Source: Oscillatoria salina IIICB1
GTDB taxonomy: Bacteria > Cyanobacteriota > Cyanobacteriia > Cyanobacteriales > SIO1D9
Direction: 5' to 3'
NCBI RefSeq assembly: GCF_020144665.1
Contig: NZ_JAAHBQ010000065.1
Location: 1 to 32,136 of the forward strand
DNA: 32,136 bases
This document shows, one piece after another, positions 25,420 through 32,136 of this stretch (within the stretch, counting starts at the first letter, position 1; each line of letters starts with the position of its first letter). Below the pieces are notes generated by a model that worked only from the letters and a program-made list of their open reading frames with translations, had not been told where the DNA came from and ran no database searches. A program made the translations under genes and the position numbers.

Positions 25420-28400
25420 TTATGAGTTTTCAGTTTCAGATTCATCCTCAACTGATTCGCCTTTAGCTTTGTTGTCTTGATTTTCTTTATCTTGTTCGAG
25501 ACGATAAATAAATTCGCAAGTATCGCGAATTAGGTTGAGTTGTCGTCCCGCGAGACGGGCGCGATCGCCTTTGAATGCGCCTTCAAACACTTCGACGACA
25601 AAATAACGGGCAAATTCAAGTACCGCTTGGCGTTCGATTTCGCGATCGCTAATTACCCAACGCCCTTCCGCAGTCGAAGCATGAACCCTATCCATTAGTT
25701 TGCAGACTTCCGCCGCTACTGCGGCAATTAAGGTTTCGCCGTGAAAAACACTTGATTCTGCTTTGAGAATTGTCTCAGCCGCGATATCAATGGGTTTGAG
25801 GACAGCATTCGCTTTCGGGTTATAACGCTTGTTAGCGCGGTAAAACTCTCGATAGAGTTCAGTTAAATTTTTGGGATGATTCAAAGGCGATCTTGCTTCC
25901 ACAGTTAATTCCTCCAAATTGCGATTAAATTGAACATAAGGATCGAAGCATGGATAAAAGTCATAAGTGTACAATTTGATGCGATTAATGCTAGGAAGAT
26001 CGGCATCTTTTCCTCGCGTCCATTTATTCAAATAATGGAAAACATACAGAGGACTGGTTTCGAGATTTGTCGCCAATTCCGTTAATTTTCCCCAGTTAGC
26101 ATCGTAACCAGATTTACCTCGTTTAGGATTAACATCGAGATGAATTGAATAAGCGGCAGTGAGGACGTTTAAAGGTGCGGAAAATTGCTTACCATTGTCG
26201 TCTTCCCAACCTTCAAGAATGTAGTCTAGACGAAATCGATCTTGTTTTGTCAAGACTCGAAATGCTGGCGGCGCGCTGTCGAGAAATACTGTTTCTTCAA
26301 ATTCTGCACCGTCGCGATAGGGTGGAATTGGCGACTCGGAAACCACGGTTTTGACATCAAGAATCATGGGGAAGGCAAATGCTAACCATGCAGGCATTAT
26401 CCAAGATGCTGTATCAGTTATTTTTTTCTCTTGCTTTTTTCCTGGAGGCTTTTCTGGTGGGAGTGCCATAAAGTAGAAAGTAAGCGGTTTATCATCAGGG
26501 TAGGAAAGTTTAAATGTACGGTCTTTTTTTTGCTGTAGTTCGGTGTCAATAAGAAAAGCGTCTACAGTTTGATAGCGAGATCGCTCAAAGTTGGCTTTTA
26601 AGTTTTCGCTAACAAAATGTTTACGAATGCTGGTATCAAAGCGAGTTTGAGAAATATTCAGATAAGCTTTTTGTAAGAAGCTATTAGTTTCTGGCGTAAA
26701 GTAATAAGTTGGATAGAAATAAAGATAGCGATATTTTCCATCTTCAAATCGTTTGCCAACTGCTTGAGTTTGATTCATTAAAATCTGCCGCAGCATCATT
26801 TCTACACCCGCAATACTAGAAATATTACGCTTCGCATTCGAGCCGCCTAACATTTGTTTGTTAGTATAAACTTGCGGCGTAAATAATACCGCCGACTCCA
26901 TTTGTTCGGTGACAGTATAAGCAGAATGAGAAAGAGAACAAATCAATTGACGACCGCGACCTGATTTTTTTGCAGTGTTATAATTGTTAAGTTCGTTGAG
27001 AAAAGTTTCTGCTTGTTCTGTTGGAGTTTCTGTTATTTCTTGACCGGGAAGCATGACTACTCGACTTACCCATTCTCTCAAGTCATCCCAACCATCAGCT
27101 AAGTTATATTGTTCGACAATTGGTTGAATTTTTTGAGCTATGAAAGCAATAATATCTTCGCCAATAGTACGAATTTCTTCGGGTGCTATTCCGGGATTAT
27201 TTTCTAAATATTTCGCAGCTAAATAATACCATTCATAAGGTACGCCGCCTGTATTTCCTTTCAGTTTTAGTTCTTTAAGGGTTTCGTTGATGCGCTGAAT
27301 TTCCCGAATTTGTGGGAGATATTTTTCTAGCTGCCAAAAGTTAGCGACTTCGGCTACTAAATCAAGTTCTGGTGGTGCGGGTAACTTTTTATTTTGCTTA
27401 CGAAGAGTTTCAATTTTTGCAAGGCGATCGCCCCAAATTTTTCGACTTATAACATCACCAAATTCTGCGAGTTGGTCAATGCGAATATCATTATCAAAAT
27501 GAAAGTTATAATCGGCAGATAAAACTCCTTTTTCTTGAAATTTAACTAAGTTGTCGCTGCGACTTTTTGCTACTGAAGTTTTTGTAGGTTTGAGAATGCG
27601 TAAAGTAGCATCAAGTGCGACTTGCATTAAGCCAAAATCGTCAAAAAATTGGCTATAATAGTCGGCATACTTCATTCCTTTTCCGTCGCGTCCAAACCCA
27701 GTTTGTCTGCGTTGTAATTCGCCTCTACATAAATTTTTGATCGTGTCAACAACGCGGTTAGGGAGGTCTGCTGGAGAAATTATAGGAGAGTTGCGATCGC
27801 ACAAATAAATGACTCCCGTGGGTAAGTATAATAAGGGTTCGTAGTAGGTTTTTTCGGCGGTATTGAGGGCTGTATGGGCTTCCATGACGGCGTTATTAAC
27901 CACGTTGGTGAGTACGCCGCGATTTTCAGCAATGCTATGGTAAGTTAGCTTTAATTGACCATCGCTGAGTTGGTGAATAAGTTCGCTTAAACTGTTGTTT
28001 TGTGCATCTTGGGGATGTTTTACAATTGAAGCGAGACGATCGGCGAGACAGGTTAGATCGGCTAGACAAGAAAGAGTGCGATCGCGTAATCTTGGATTCA
28101 ATCCATCTTCAGATAAATTTAAGTTAGTATCGTTGCGTTTTTGGGCATTGTATGCTACGAAAAGTAAGTCATCAATATAGTCGCGCCATTGTTCGGGAGA
28201 GTCAGGAAATAAAAAGCGATCGATTCCTAATTCGGGAACCATTACTACAAATATTTCGCGATGTTCTGCAACTGAAAGTTTACGAATATCGCCGTTAGGA
28301 TCTCGCCGAATCAAACGATATTTTTCCGGCATTTCCGGGAAGAGATCGTAATTAAATTTTTCAAAATCATGCAGAATAAAAGCTGCAATTTCTATCCGTC

Positions 28401-28902
28401 TTTCAAATTCTTTGACTACACGACGCGCAGTAGTATTCAGTTTTTCCAAGCGTTTTTCGATTAAATTAGCCGGAAATAAACCATTGAGTAAATGCGTATT
28501 CAAAGATTGATCGCCAGCATTATCGCGACGGACAGGATCTTTTCCTTCTGCAATACGACGACGATCGATTTTGTCGAAAAATTTCCCACCTTTGGCAGTT
28601 ACACCAATTGCAACACGCAATAAATTTGGTAAGACAAATTCAGCAAAATCTACCATTACTGGATCGTCAGGATTTTGTGACTGAATTGCTTCGCGAAGTA
28701 GCCTTAAAGTAAGTAATTCTTGAGTGATAGAAATTGTGCGATCGCTTTCATCAGCATCTATTCCTAAATCTTCATCCGAAAGTTCTTCTAAGTCGATTTC
28801 ATCAAATTCATCAGTTTCATTTTCTGAAGTTACTTCTGGATTTAAGTCGTCAAATAAACTCAGTTGTCGTGGATCGTTGTTCGATTTCTTACGTTTAGCC
28901 AT
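25420..28902 (-). CDS. cas10d: Type I-D large subunit Cas10d (Csc3) with HD nuclease domain
   Basis: 1160 aa from the ATG at 28902; a TTG three codons earlier is possible. Cas10d is the large subunit of the I-D complex, recognises the PAM and carries the HD nuclease that in most other type I systems is on Cas3. The N-terminus is very acidic (residues 20-60). The HD motifs are visible as NTHLLNGLF (H137) and AAFILHDFEKF (H178, D179). I see no GGDD cyclase motif, as expected for I-D. Later segments such as ELQRRQTGFGRDGKGMKYADYY (in part) and CSLSHSAYTVTEQMES are typical. The C-terminal tail is acidic again (ESVEDESETENS). It is the first large gene of the operon that runs to cas2; a 232-bp gap separates it from the winged-helix gene. 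Confidence 0.95.
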   Translation of the reverse strand: MAKRKKSNNDPRQLSLFDDLNPEVTSENETDEFDEIDLEELSDEDLGIDADESDRTISITQELLTLRLLREAIQSQNPDDPVMVDFAEFVLPNLLRVAIGVTAKGGKFFDKIDRRRIAEGKDPVRRDNAGDQSLNTHLLNGLFPANLIEKRLEKLNTTARRVVKEFERRIEIAAFILHDFEKFNYDLFPEMPEKYRLIRRDPNGDIRKLSVAEHREIFVVMVPELGIDRFLFPDSPEQWRDYIDDLLFVAYNAQKRNDTNLNLSEDGLNPRLRDRTLSCLADLTCLADRLASIVKHPQDAQNNSLSELIHQLSDGQLKLTYHSIAENRGVLTNVVNNAVMEAHTALNTAEKTYYEPLLYLPTGVIYLCDRNSPIISPADLPNRVVDTIKNLCRGELQRRQTGFGRDGKGMKYADYYSQFFDDFGLMQVALDATLRILKPTKTSVAKSRSDNLVKFQEKGVLSADYNFHFDNDIRIDQLAEFGDVISRKIWGDRLAKIETLRKQNKKLPAPPELDLVAEVANFWQLEKYLPQIREIQRINETLKELKLKGNTGGVPYEWYYLAAKYLENNPGIAPEEIRTIGEDIIAFIAQKIQPIVEQYNLADGWDDLREWVSRVVMLPGQEITETPTEQAETFLNELNNYNTAKKSGRGRQLICSLSHSAYTVTEQMESAVLFTPQVYTNKQMLGGSNAKRNISSIAGVEMMLRQILMNQTQAVGKRFEDGKYRYLYFYPTYYFTPETNSFLQKAYLNISQTRFDTSIRKHFVSENLKANFERSRYQTVDAFLIDTELQQKKDRTFKLSYPDDKPLTFYFMALPPEKPPGKKQEKKITDTASWIMPAWLAFAFPMILDVKTVVSESPIPPYRDGAEFEETVFLDSAPPAFRVLTKQDRFRLDYILEGWEDDNGKQFSAPLNVLTAAYSIHLDVNPKRGKSGYDANWGKLTELATNLETSPLYVFHYLNKWTRGKDADLPSINRIKLYTYDFYPCFDPYVQFNRNLEELTVEARSPLNHPKNLTELYREFYRANKRYNPKANAVLKPIDIAAETILKAESSVFHGETLIAAVAAEVCKLMDRVHASTAEGRWVISDREIERQAVLEFARYFVVEVFEGAFKGDRARLAGRQLNLIRDTCEFIYRLEQDKENQDNKAKGESVEDESETENS

Positions 28903-29134
28903 TTTTATCAAAGTCTAATATGTTGCAAGAAAAGGAGAGGGAAATAGGAAGGAAGCTGTTGGTTAAGGGCTTGAGATTTAACTGAACCAGCCTTTATCAG
29001 AAGGGGGTTCGAGATTACCTACGCCTGAGCTTAATTCCGCAAGCTAGAAACTAACTTCCCTACTCCTTGGGTGGTGTTAGGAGATTGCTCAAAGAAATAT
29101 AACAATCTCCCAACGAGCTATCGCATTTGCTATG
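28903..29134. other. Gap between the winged-helix gene and cas10d, with a hairpin at 29080-29110
   Basis: No gene is seen. GGAGATTG (29080-29087) and CAATCTCC (29103-29110) form a perfect 8-bp stem with a 15-nt loop about 25 nt after the end of the winged-helix gene. There is no T run in the minus direction, so read-through into cas10d remains likely. No clear promoter directly before cas10d was found. Confidence 0.5.
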
Positions 29135-29326
29135 CTATGGCATCCGATACTCGAATTGATTATGAGCAATCATACGTTTTTCGATGAAATACCCTTTTTT
29201 GCGTGCTTTAAAAACAGTATCGTTAAAACGCCAACTTACTTTCGATGCAAGTTCGTTGCTGGAATGCCATTTTTTATCTTTGAGAACTCTTAGGAGTTTT
29301 TGGAGATTGGTAGGCTTTCGTTTCAA
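29135..29326 (-). CDS. Small winged-helix protein, possible cas regulator
   Basis: 63 aa, basic. The pattern LQKLLRVLKDKKWHSSNELASKVSWRFNDTVFKARKKGYFI (given as LLRVLKDKKWHSSNELASKV and FNDTVFKARKKGYFIEKRM) is helix, helix-turn-helix and a beta wing (AHNQFEYRMP), a compact winged-helix fold. The start is TTG at 29326, supported by GAGGAGGTGATT nine bases before it, which is close to a full anti-16S match. It lies between cas3' and cas10d in the same direction and behind the TTGACA promoter at 29415-29443. A DNA-binding regulator of the cas genes is a reasonable inference; an unrelated small gene cannot be ruled out. Confidence 0.7.
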   Translation of the reverse strand: MKRKPTNLQKLLRVLKDKKWHSSNELASKVSWRFNDTVFKARKKGYFIEKRMIAHNQFEYRMP

Positions 29327-29414
29327 GGTTAATCACCTCCTCAAGTGATCGATATTACGATCGCGTTCGCTCAATTCACCCTATAGGCTGCGCTTCAGCG
29401 ATCTTGATATTTCC

Positions 29415-29443
29415 AAGCTAATGATTGCGATACCTCTTGTCAA
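29415..29443 (-). promoter_or_regulatory. Candidate promoter for the winged-helix gene and cas operon
   Basis: On the minus strand a consensus -35 TTGACA (29438-29443) is followed after 17 bp by TAGCTT (29415-29420), a moderate -10. A start near 29408 would leave about 80 nt before the TTG start codon. It is the best promoter I found upstream of the cas10d operon. Confidence 0.5.
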
Positions 29444-29478
29444 TACTTTTTAAGAAATAAGCATTAGACTTATTCGAC
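29441..29478 (-). promoter_or_regulatory. Candidate target A of the crRNA-like mini-array spacer
   Basis: On the minus strand GTC is followed by GAATAAGTCTAA (29475 downward). The mini-array spacer begins GAATAGGTCTGA, so 10 of 12 agree; mismatches are at positions 6 and 11. GTC fits the I-D PAM (GTN/GTH), and position 6 is normally unpaired in type I complexes. A 35-nt footprint would reach 29441, touching the TTGACA box. Confidence 0.45.
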
Positions 29479-29493
29479 CTAGTAGTTTATAAA
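29464..29493 (+). promoter_or_regulatory. Candidate promoter of the mini-array
   Basis: TTAGAC (29464-29469) and TATAAA (29488-29493) with 18 bp between them. A start near 29500 would transcribe the two-repeat unit at 29548-29659. It overlaps target A and lies next to target B. Confidence 0.3.
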
Positions 29494-29509
29494 CACATAC
29501 TTATTCAAC
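29472..29509 (-). promoter_or_regulatory. Candidate target B of the crRNA-like mini-array spacer
   Basis: On the minus strand GTT is followed by GAATAAGTATGT (29506 downward). Compared with spacer start GAATAGGTCTGA, 9 of 12 agree; mismatches are at 6, 9 and 12, of which 6 and 12 are normally unpaired. Sites A and B share ACTTATTCRACC on the plus strand, 31 bp apart. The same repeats could alternatively be sites for a DNA-binding protein. Confidence 0.35.
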
Positions 29510-29547
29510 CCCCCGATGTGATAGAGTGAAATTATCTTAGGCTCCAG

Positions 29548-29659
29548 TGACTTCATTACATTAATCCCTATCAGGGATTGAAACGAATAGGTCTGAGCTT
29601 ACTGCTGTAAGCTTCTATCCACTGGAGAAAAAACCATAATCCCTATGAGGGATCGAAAC
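29548..29659 (+). CRISPR. Degenerate two-repeat CRISPR unit, candidate crRNA-like regulatory RNA
   Basis: Two elements end in ATCCCTATCAGGGATTGAAAC-like and ATCCCTATGAGGGATCGAAAC-like cores (ends at 29584 and 29659). Each agrees with the 3' 24 nt of the main repeat at 20 positions and keeps the stem ATCCCT/AGGGAT and the GAAAC end, while the 5' parts have diverged. They are 75 bp apart, the same register as the main array. The orientation is plus, opposite to the main array. The single spacer starts GAATAGGTCTGAGC at 29585 and is about 38 nt. The last base of the second repeat overlaps the cas3' stop codon. It lies where CreR/CreA-type RNAs have been found in other CRISPR types, between cas genes. 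Confidence 0.7.
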
Positions 29660-31851
29660 TAACAAATCCATGTTTCACCTCCTTTGCTTTTGAAACGATA
29701 GGCTAAGGTATCGAGGAGTAAGGCTGGTTGACCGATCGCGATCGCGTAAGGTGGTGTCGTCTCGTGAACGCTGGTTGCATCGCTAATCGGGTAAAGTGCG
29801 AAGTGCATCGGAAGTTGCAAACGGTAGCGGATTTCGATGACAGGATAAGGTAAAACGTAACTAACGAGTCCCTGTTTTCGCAGTCGTTGGTTAATTTTGT
29901 CAATCCAAGGGTTATCGGGTTGCCAAACTTCAATCCCCGTTAATACTTGCACTTTCCAAGCTTCGGCAATTTCTTGTAAGTTTCCCGCGTAGGTAAACCG
30001 CCAATTTAACCGTTCTTCGCGATATCCTTTGAGAACCATAAATGCGAGACAATGTTTAAAGTGACCTTTCGCAATGGGTTGTCCGAGACGTTGAGAAGTG
30101 TCTTGTAGCGATCGCATAAATCCGGCTTCTGTCCACATTCCAATCTCTAAATTGCTTAAAATTCCTGGTAGATCGTAAGTTTTAAACCGAGATTCTTCGT
30201 CTTCCTCAGTTTGGTCATATAAACCACATTGCAAAGGACTCGATCCCCGAAAACTTGACGCATCATCAAAGATCGGATTTCCTTTTTTACCTGACATTTT
30301 TTGCCACTCTTTTGACCAACCGATGACACAACCTGCAACTCGTTTCAGATTAGTACCAAATACTTCTTCGCAGTCCTGTTGGAACTTTTCTCGACTAATC
30401 CTGTAGTTTTGTTGAATCTTTGGATTACCTAAGCTATACCAAAGTTTAAAAGATTGCACTGCACCCCACCGTTTATAATACCCAGCAAAGTCGTTAATCT
30501 TACGATAATTGTCAATAATTGCGTTATTAAAATCGGGTCGATTGTAATGATTGCCAATTTCTAGGGGTGCATTATCTTTTGCAAATAAACGTTCGACAAG
30601 AAACTTGGGAACCAGTGCATAAGCAGTAAAATTATTAAATTGAATATCTTGACCATTTTTTTGATAGCCATCATGACGACCTAAGCGTCCTAATCTTTGA
30701 ATAAAATTACCTGTATCTGAGGATTCAAAAATCAAAAAATTAATCTTAAAATCAACCCCAACGTCAATTGTACTTGTCCCCAAAACTAAGTCGCAATCGA
30801 GAGATTGTAATTTAGTTTGACGACCAGATAAACCTGTATTTTCACCGACTGTTAAGTTATGAGGTTCAAAAATTTCGCGGAAAATTGGTACGAGTCGCTT
30901 AACTGAAGCAATAGAATTAAGAATAATTGCGCCTTTACTTCCTGGGTAAGCTTGAAAGTATTGTAAAACGAGTTCTTTATTTTCTTTTAACCAGGTTTCT
31001 GATGCGGAAAATGTTGATTCTAGAGGTATAAAGTTGAGTTTGATTTCTCGTGCAACTTGTCGCCATTTTTGTGCTTGTAATTGCTTTGCTAAATCGCTGG
31101 TGTCAGGAAATTTATATTTATCAGCCTGAGTAGGATCGATTACCTGATAATGAAATCCGGCTTTGTCTAGCTTTTCTAATAACTGATTGTCTGGAGTTGC
31201 GGAAAGAAACAAAAACTTTTTCTCTCGATTTGTCCGCCGAATTAATAGCATTGTATTAATAACGCTAGCAATTTGCGGTGCAGCAAAAACATGAAATTCA
31301 TCAAAAATAAACAGGTTAAAGTTTTTATCAATTCGATTCCATAATTTATCTGGATTCTCTTTGGGATTGAGATATGCACCTCGGTGTAGATAATGGAAAA
31401 TATCGGGGTTAGTTAAGAGGATTTCGGAATTGTCGGTGCGAGAGGCGATCGCGGCGGCTTTTCTCAGTTTTTCTTGTTCTGAATACAATTCTAATTCTGC
31501 ACCACTTAACCGATGAATTCTTGGCTCATGTTCGGGTTGAAATATCTCTATATATTCACTTATTTGACGTTCTTGATCTCTGGCTAGTTCGTTCGTTGGA
31601 TATAAGCCAATTACAACAAAGTATGTTAGTAAAGTTTCCAAATATGCAGCTAAACTTTTCCCATCTCCAGTCATTGCGACATTAATAATTACATCAATAT
31701 TTGGATTGCGTAAAGCTTTTAAAGTTTCCACTTGATGCCAAACTAATGACCATTTCGGCGGCAGTTTAACATCTTCTGGGACTTCTGATGCCGGACAAGA
31801 ATAAATAGGTTTGAGCGTAATTCCGTATCTATCTAAGGTTGGAGTATTCAT
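29659..31851 (-). CDS. cas3: Type I-D helicase Cas3' (no HD domain)
   Basis: 730 aa SF2 DNA helicase that unwinds the target after recognition by the complex. Motifs: Q-like WHQVETLKAL, Walker A VAMTGDGKS (residues 58-66), LYPTNELARDQ (Ia), FDEFHVF (DEFH at 184-187), FLSATP (III), STIDVGVDF (V) and FIQRLGRLGRHDG (VI). There is no HD domain, which fits I-D where the nuclease is on Cas10d. ATG start with GAGGA upstream. It is the most upstream cas gene but is cut off from cas10d by about 750 bp that hold the winged-helix gene and the mini-array, so it probably has its own promoter in 31852-32070. Confidence 0.95.
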   Translation of the reverse strand: MNTPTLDRYGITLKPIYSCPASEVPEDVKLPPKWSLVWHQVETLKALRNPNIDVIINVAMTGDGKSLAAYLETLLTYFVVIGLYPTNELARDQERQISEYIEIFQPEHEPRIHRLSGAELELYSEQEKLRKAAAIASRTDNSEILLTNPDIFHYLHRGAYLNPKENPDKLWNRIDKNFNLFIFDEFHVFAAPQIASVINTMLLIRRTNREKKFLFLSATPDNQLLEKLDKAGFHYQVIDPTQADKYKFPDTSDLAKQLQAQKWRQVAREIKLNFIPLESTFSASETWLKENKELVLQYFQAYPGSKGAIILNSIASVKRLVPIFREIFEPHNLTVGENTGLSGRQTKLQSLDCDLVLGTSTIDVGVDFKINFLIFESSDTGNFIQRLGRLGRHDGYQKNGQDIQFNNFTAYALVPKFLVERLFAKDNAPLEIGNHYNRPDFNNAIIDNYRKINDFAGYYKRWGAVQSFKLWYSLGNPKIQQNYRISREKFQQDCEEVFGTNLKRVAGCVIGWSKEWQKMSGKKGNPIFDDASSFRGSSPLQCGLYDQTEEDEESRFKTYDLPGILSNLEIGMWTEAGFMRSLQDTSQRLGQPIAKGHFKHCLAFMVLKGYREERLNWRFTYAGNLQEIAEAWKVQVLTGIEVWQPDNPWIDKINQRLRKQGLVSYVLPYPVIEIRYRLQLPMHFALYPISDATSVHETTPPYAIAIGQPALLLDTLAYRFKSKGGETWIC

Positions 31852-32070
31852 TTATTTATCCTCTTATTTCTTAGCTAACAAAAATCCGTGACAGTATTTT
31901 TTGTACTGCTCACTTCCTAATTAGATTTGCTTGTAGAATTTGTGTCTTTTTTGCCTAATTTTCTGTCCGTAACTTGTTGCTTGTTTTCATCTTGGCACGG
32001 AAAATAGAGATATGCAAGGATAAATTAAGAAAAAGTGTCCGTATAAATATGAGTCGCAAAGGTCAATCGA
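31852..32070 (-). promoter_or_regulatory. Upstream region of cas3' with a palindrome at 31888-31913
   Basis: No gene is seen. GTGACAGTA (31888-31896) and TACTGCTCAC (31904-31913) are inverted copies with one bulged base around TTTTTTG; this could be an operator or a 5' UTR hairpin, 37 bp before the cas3' start. TGTCCGTA occurs twice (31964-31971 and 32036-32043). No confident -35/-10 pair was identified. Confidence 0.4.
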
Positions 32071-32074
32071 TTAC

Positions 32075-32136
32075 CAGAAAAACTGGGTTTAAAGCCTCGC
32101 CCTTTAGCGGAGCGGAGGGCGACTTTTTAAAAGTGC
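32075..32136 (+). mobile_element. Left end of a second IS200/IS605-type element (cut by window end)
   Basis: From TTAC (32071-32074) to the window end, 64 of 66 bases match the reverse complement of 9981-10046, including the hairpin TCGCCCT/AGGGCGA at 32097-32122. The element extends to the right beyond the window, in the opposite orientation to the copy at 8637-10042. Whether it carries tnpB cannot be seen. Confidence 0.85.

Noticed and set aside
25420-28902. Cyclic oligoadenylate signalling by Cas10d
   Set aside because: No GGDD motif is visible, and type I-D Cas10d is not known to make such signals.
29080-29110. Hairpin after the winged-helix gene as a terminator
   Set aside because: There is no T run in the direction of transcription.
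29316-29327. TTGAAACG at the start of the winged-helix gene resembles a repeat end
   Set aside because: Only seven bases agree and the ATCCCT/AGGGAT stem is missing.
8637-32136. Composite transposon carrying the CRISPR-Cas locus
   Set aside because: IS200/IS605 elements move as single strands and do not normally mobilise what lies between two outward-facing copies; inversion by recombination is more likely.

Overview
The window is cyanobacterial. HIP1 octamers (GCGATCGC) are scattered throughout, there is a ferredoxin-type nitrite reductase, heptameric TTGGGGA/TTAGGGA tandem repeats sit between genes, a CyRepA-type replication protein is present, and the CRISPR system is type I-D, a subtype common in cyanobacteria. 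No single gene fixes the genus.

Layout. Positions 1-8500 are ordinary metabolic genes: nirA (+) enclosed by a pair of ~58-bp imperfect inverted repeats, then on the minus strand a universal stress protein, an aspartate aminotransferase, a heptamer repeat tract, an alkylsulfatase-type metallo-beta-lactamase protein, a conserved small protein and a Rieske/FAD oxidoreductase. Positions 8637-10042 are an IS200/IS605-type element carrying only tnpB. Positions 10129-14094 hold two small proteins of unknown function and a 981-aa CyRepA-like plasmid replication protein. A tRNA-Leu(UAG) with its terminator follows, then a second heptamer tract and a secreted glycosyl-hydrolase-like protein. Positions 16619-20582 are a CRISPR array of 55 repeats. 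Positions 20583-31851 carry a complete type I-D locus on the minus strand: leader, cas2, cas1, cas4, cas6, csc1, csc2, cas10d, then a gap with a small winged-helix gene and a two-repeat CRISPR-like unit, then cas3'. The window ends inside the left end of a second IS copy, inverted relative to the first.

How it works together. Csc1, Csc2, Cas6 and Cas10d should form the I-D interference complex. The HD nuclease is on Cas10d and the helicase is a separate Cas3'. Cas4, Cas1 and Cas2 acquire spacers. The array is read on the minus strand like the cas genes, from a leader beside cas2, and its only degenerate repeat is at the leader-distal end.

Most interesting observation. Between cas3' and cas10d a mini-array of two degenerate repeats lies on the plus strand. 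The first 12 nt of its single spacer match, with gaps mainly at position 6 (normally unpaired in type I complexes), two nearby sites preceded by GTC and GTT, which fit the published I-D PAM. The sites lie at a consensus-like promoter (TTGACA) that reads toward the winged-helix gene and cas10d. This looks like a built-in crRNA-like guide for self-repression of the cas operon, similar in principle to CreR/CreA RNAs. It is a prediction from sequence only.
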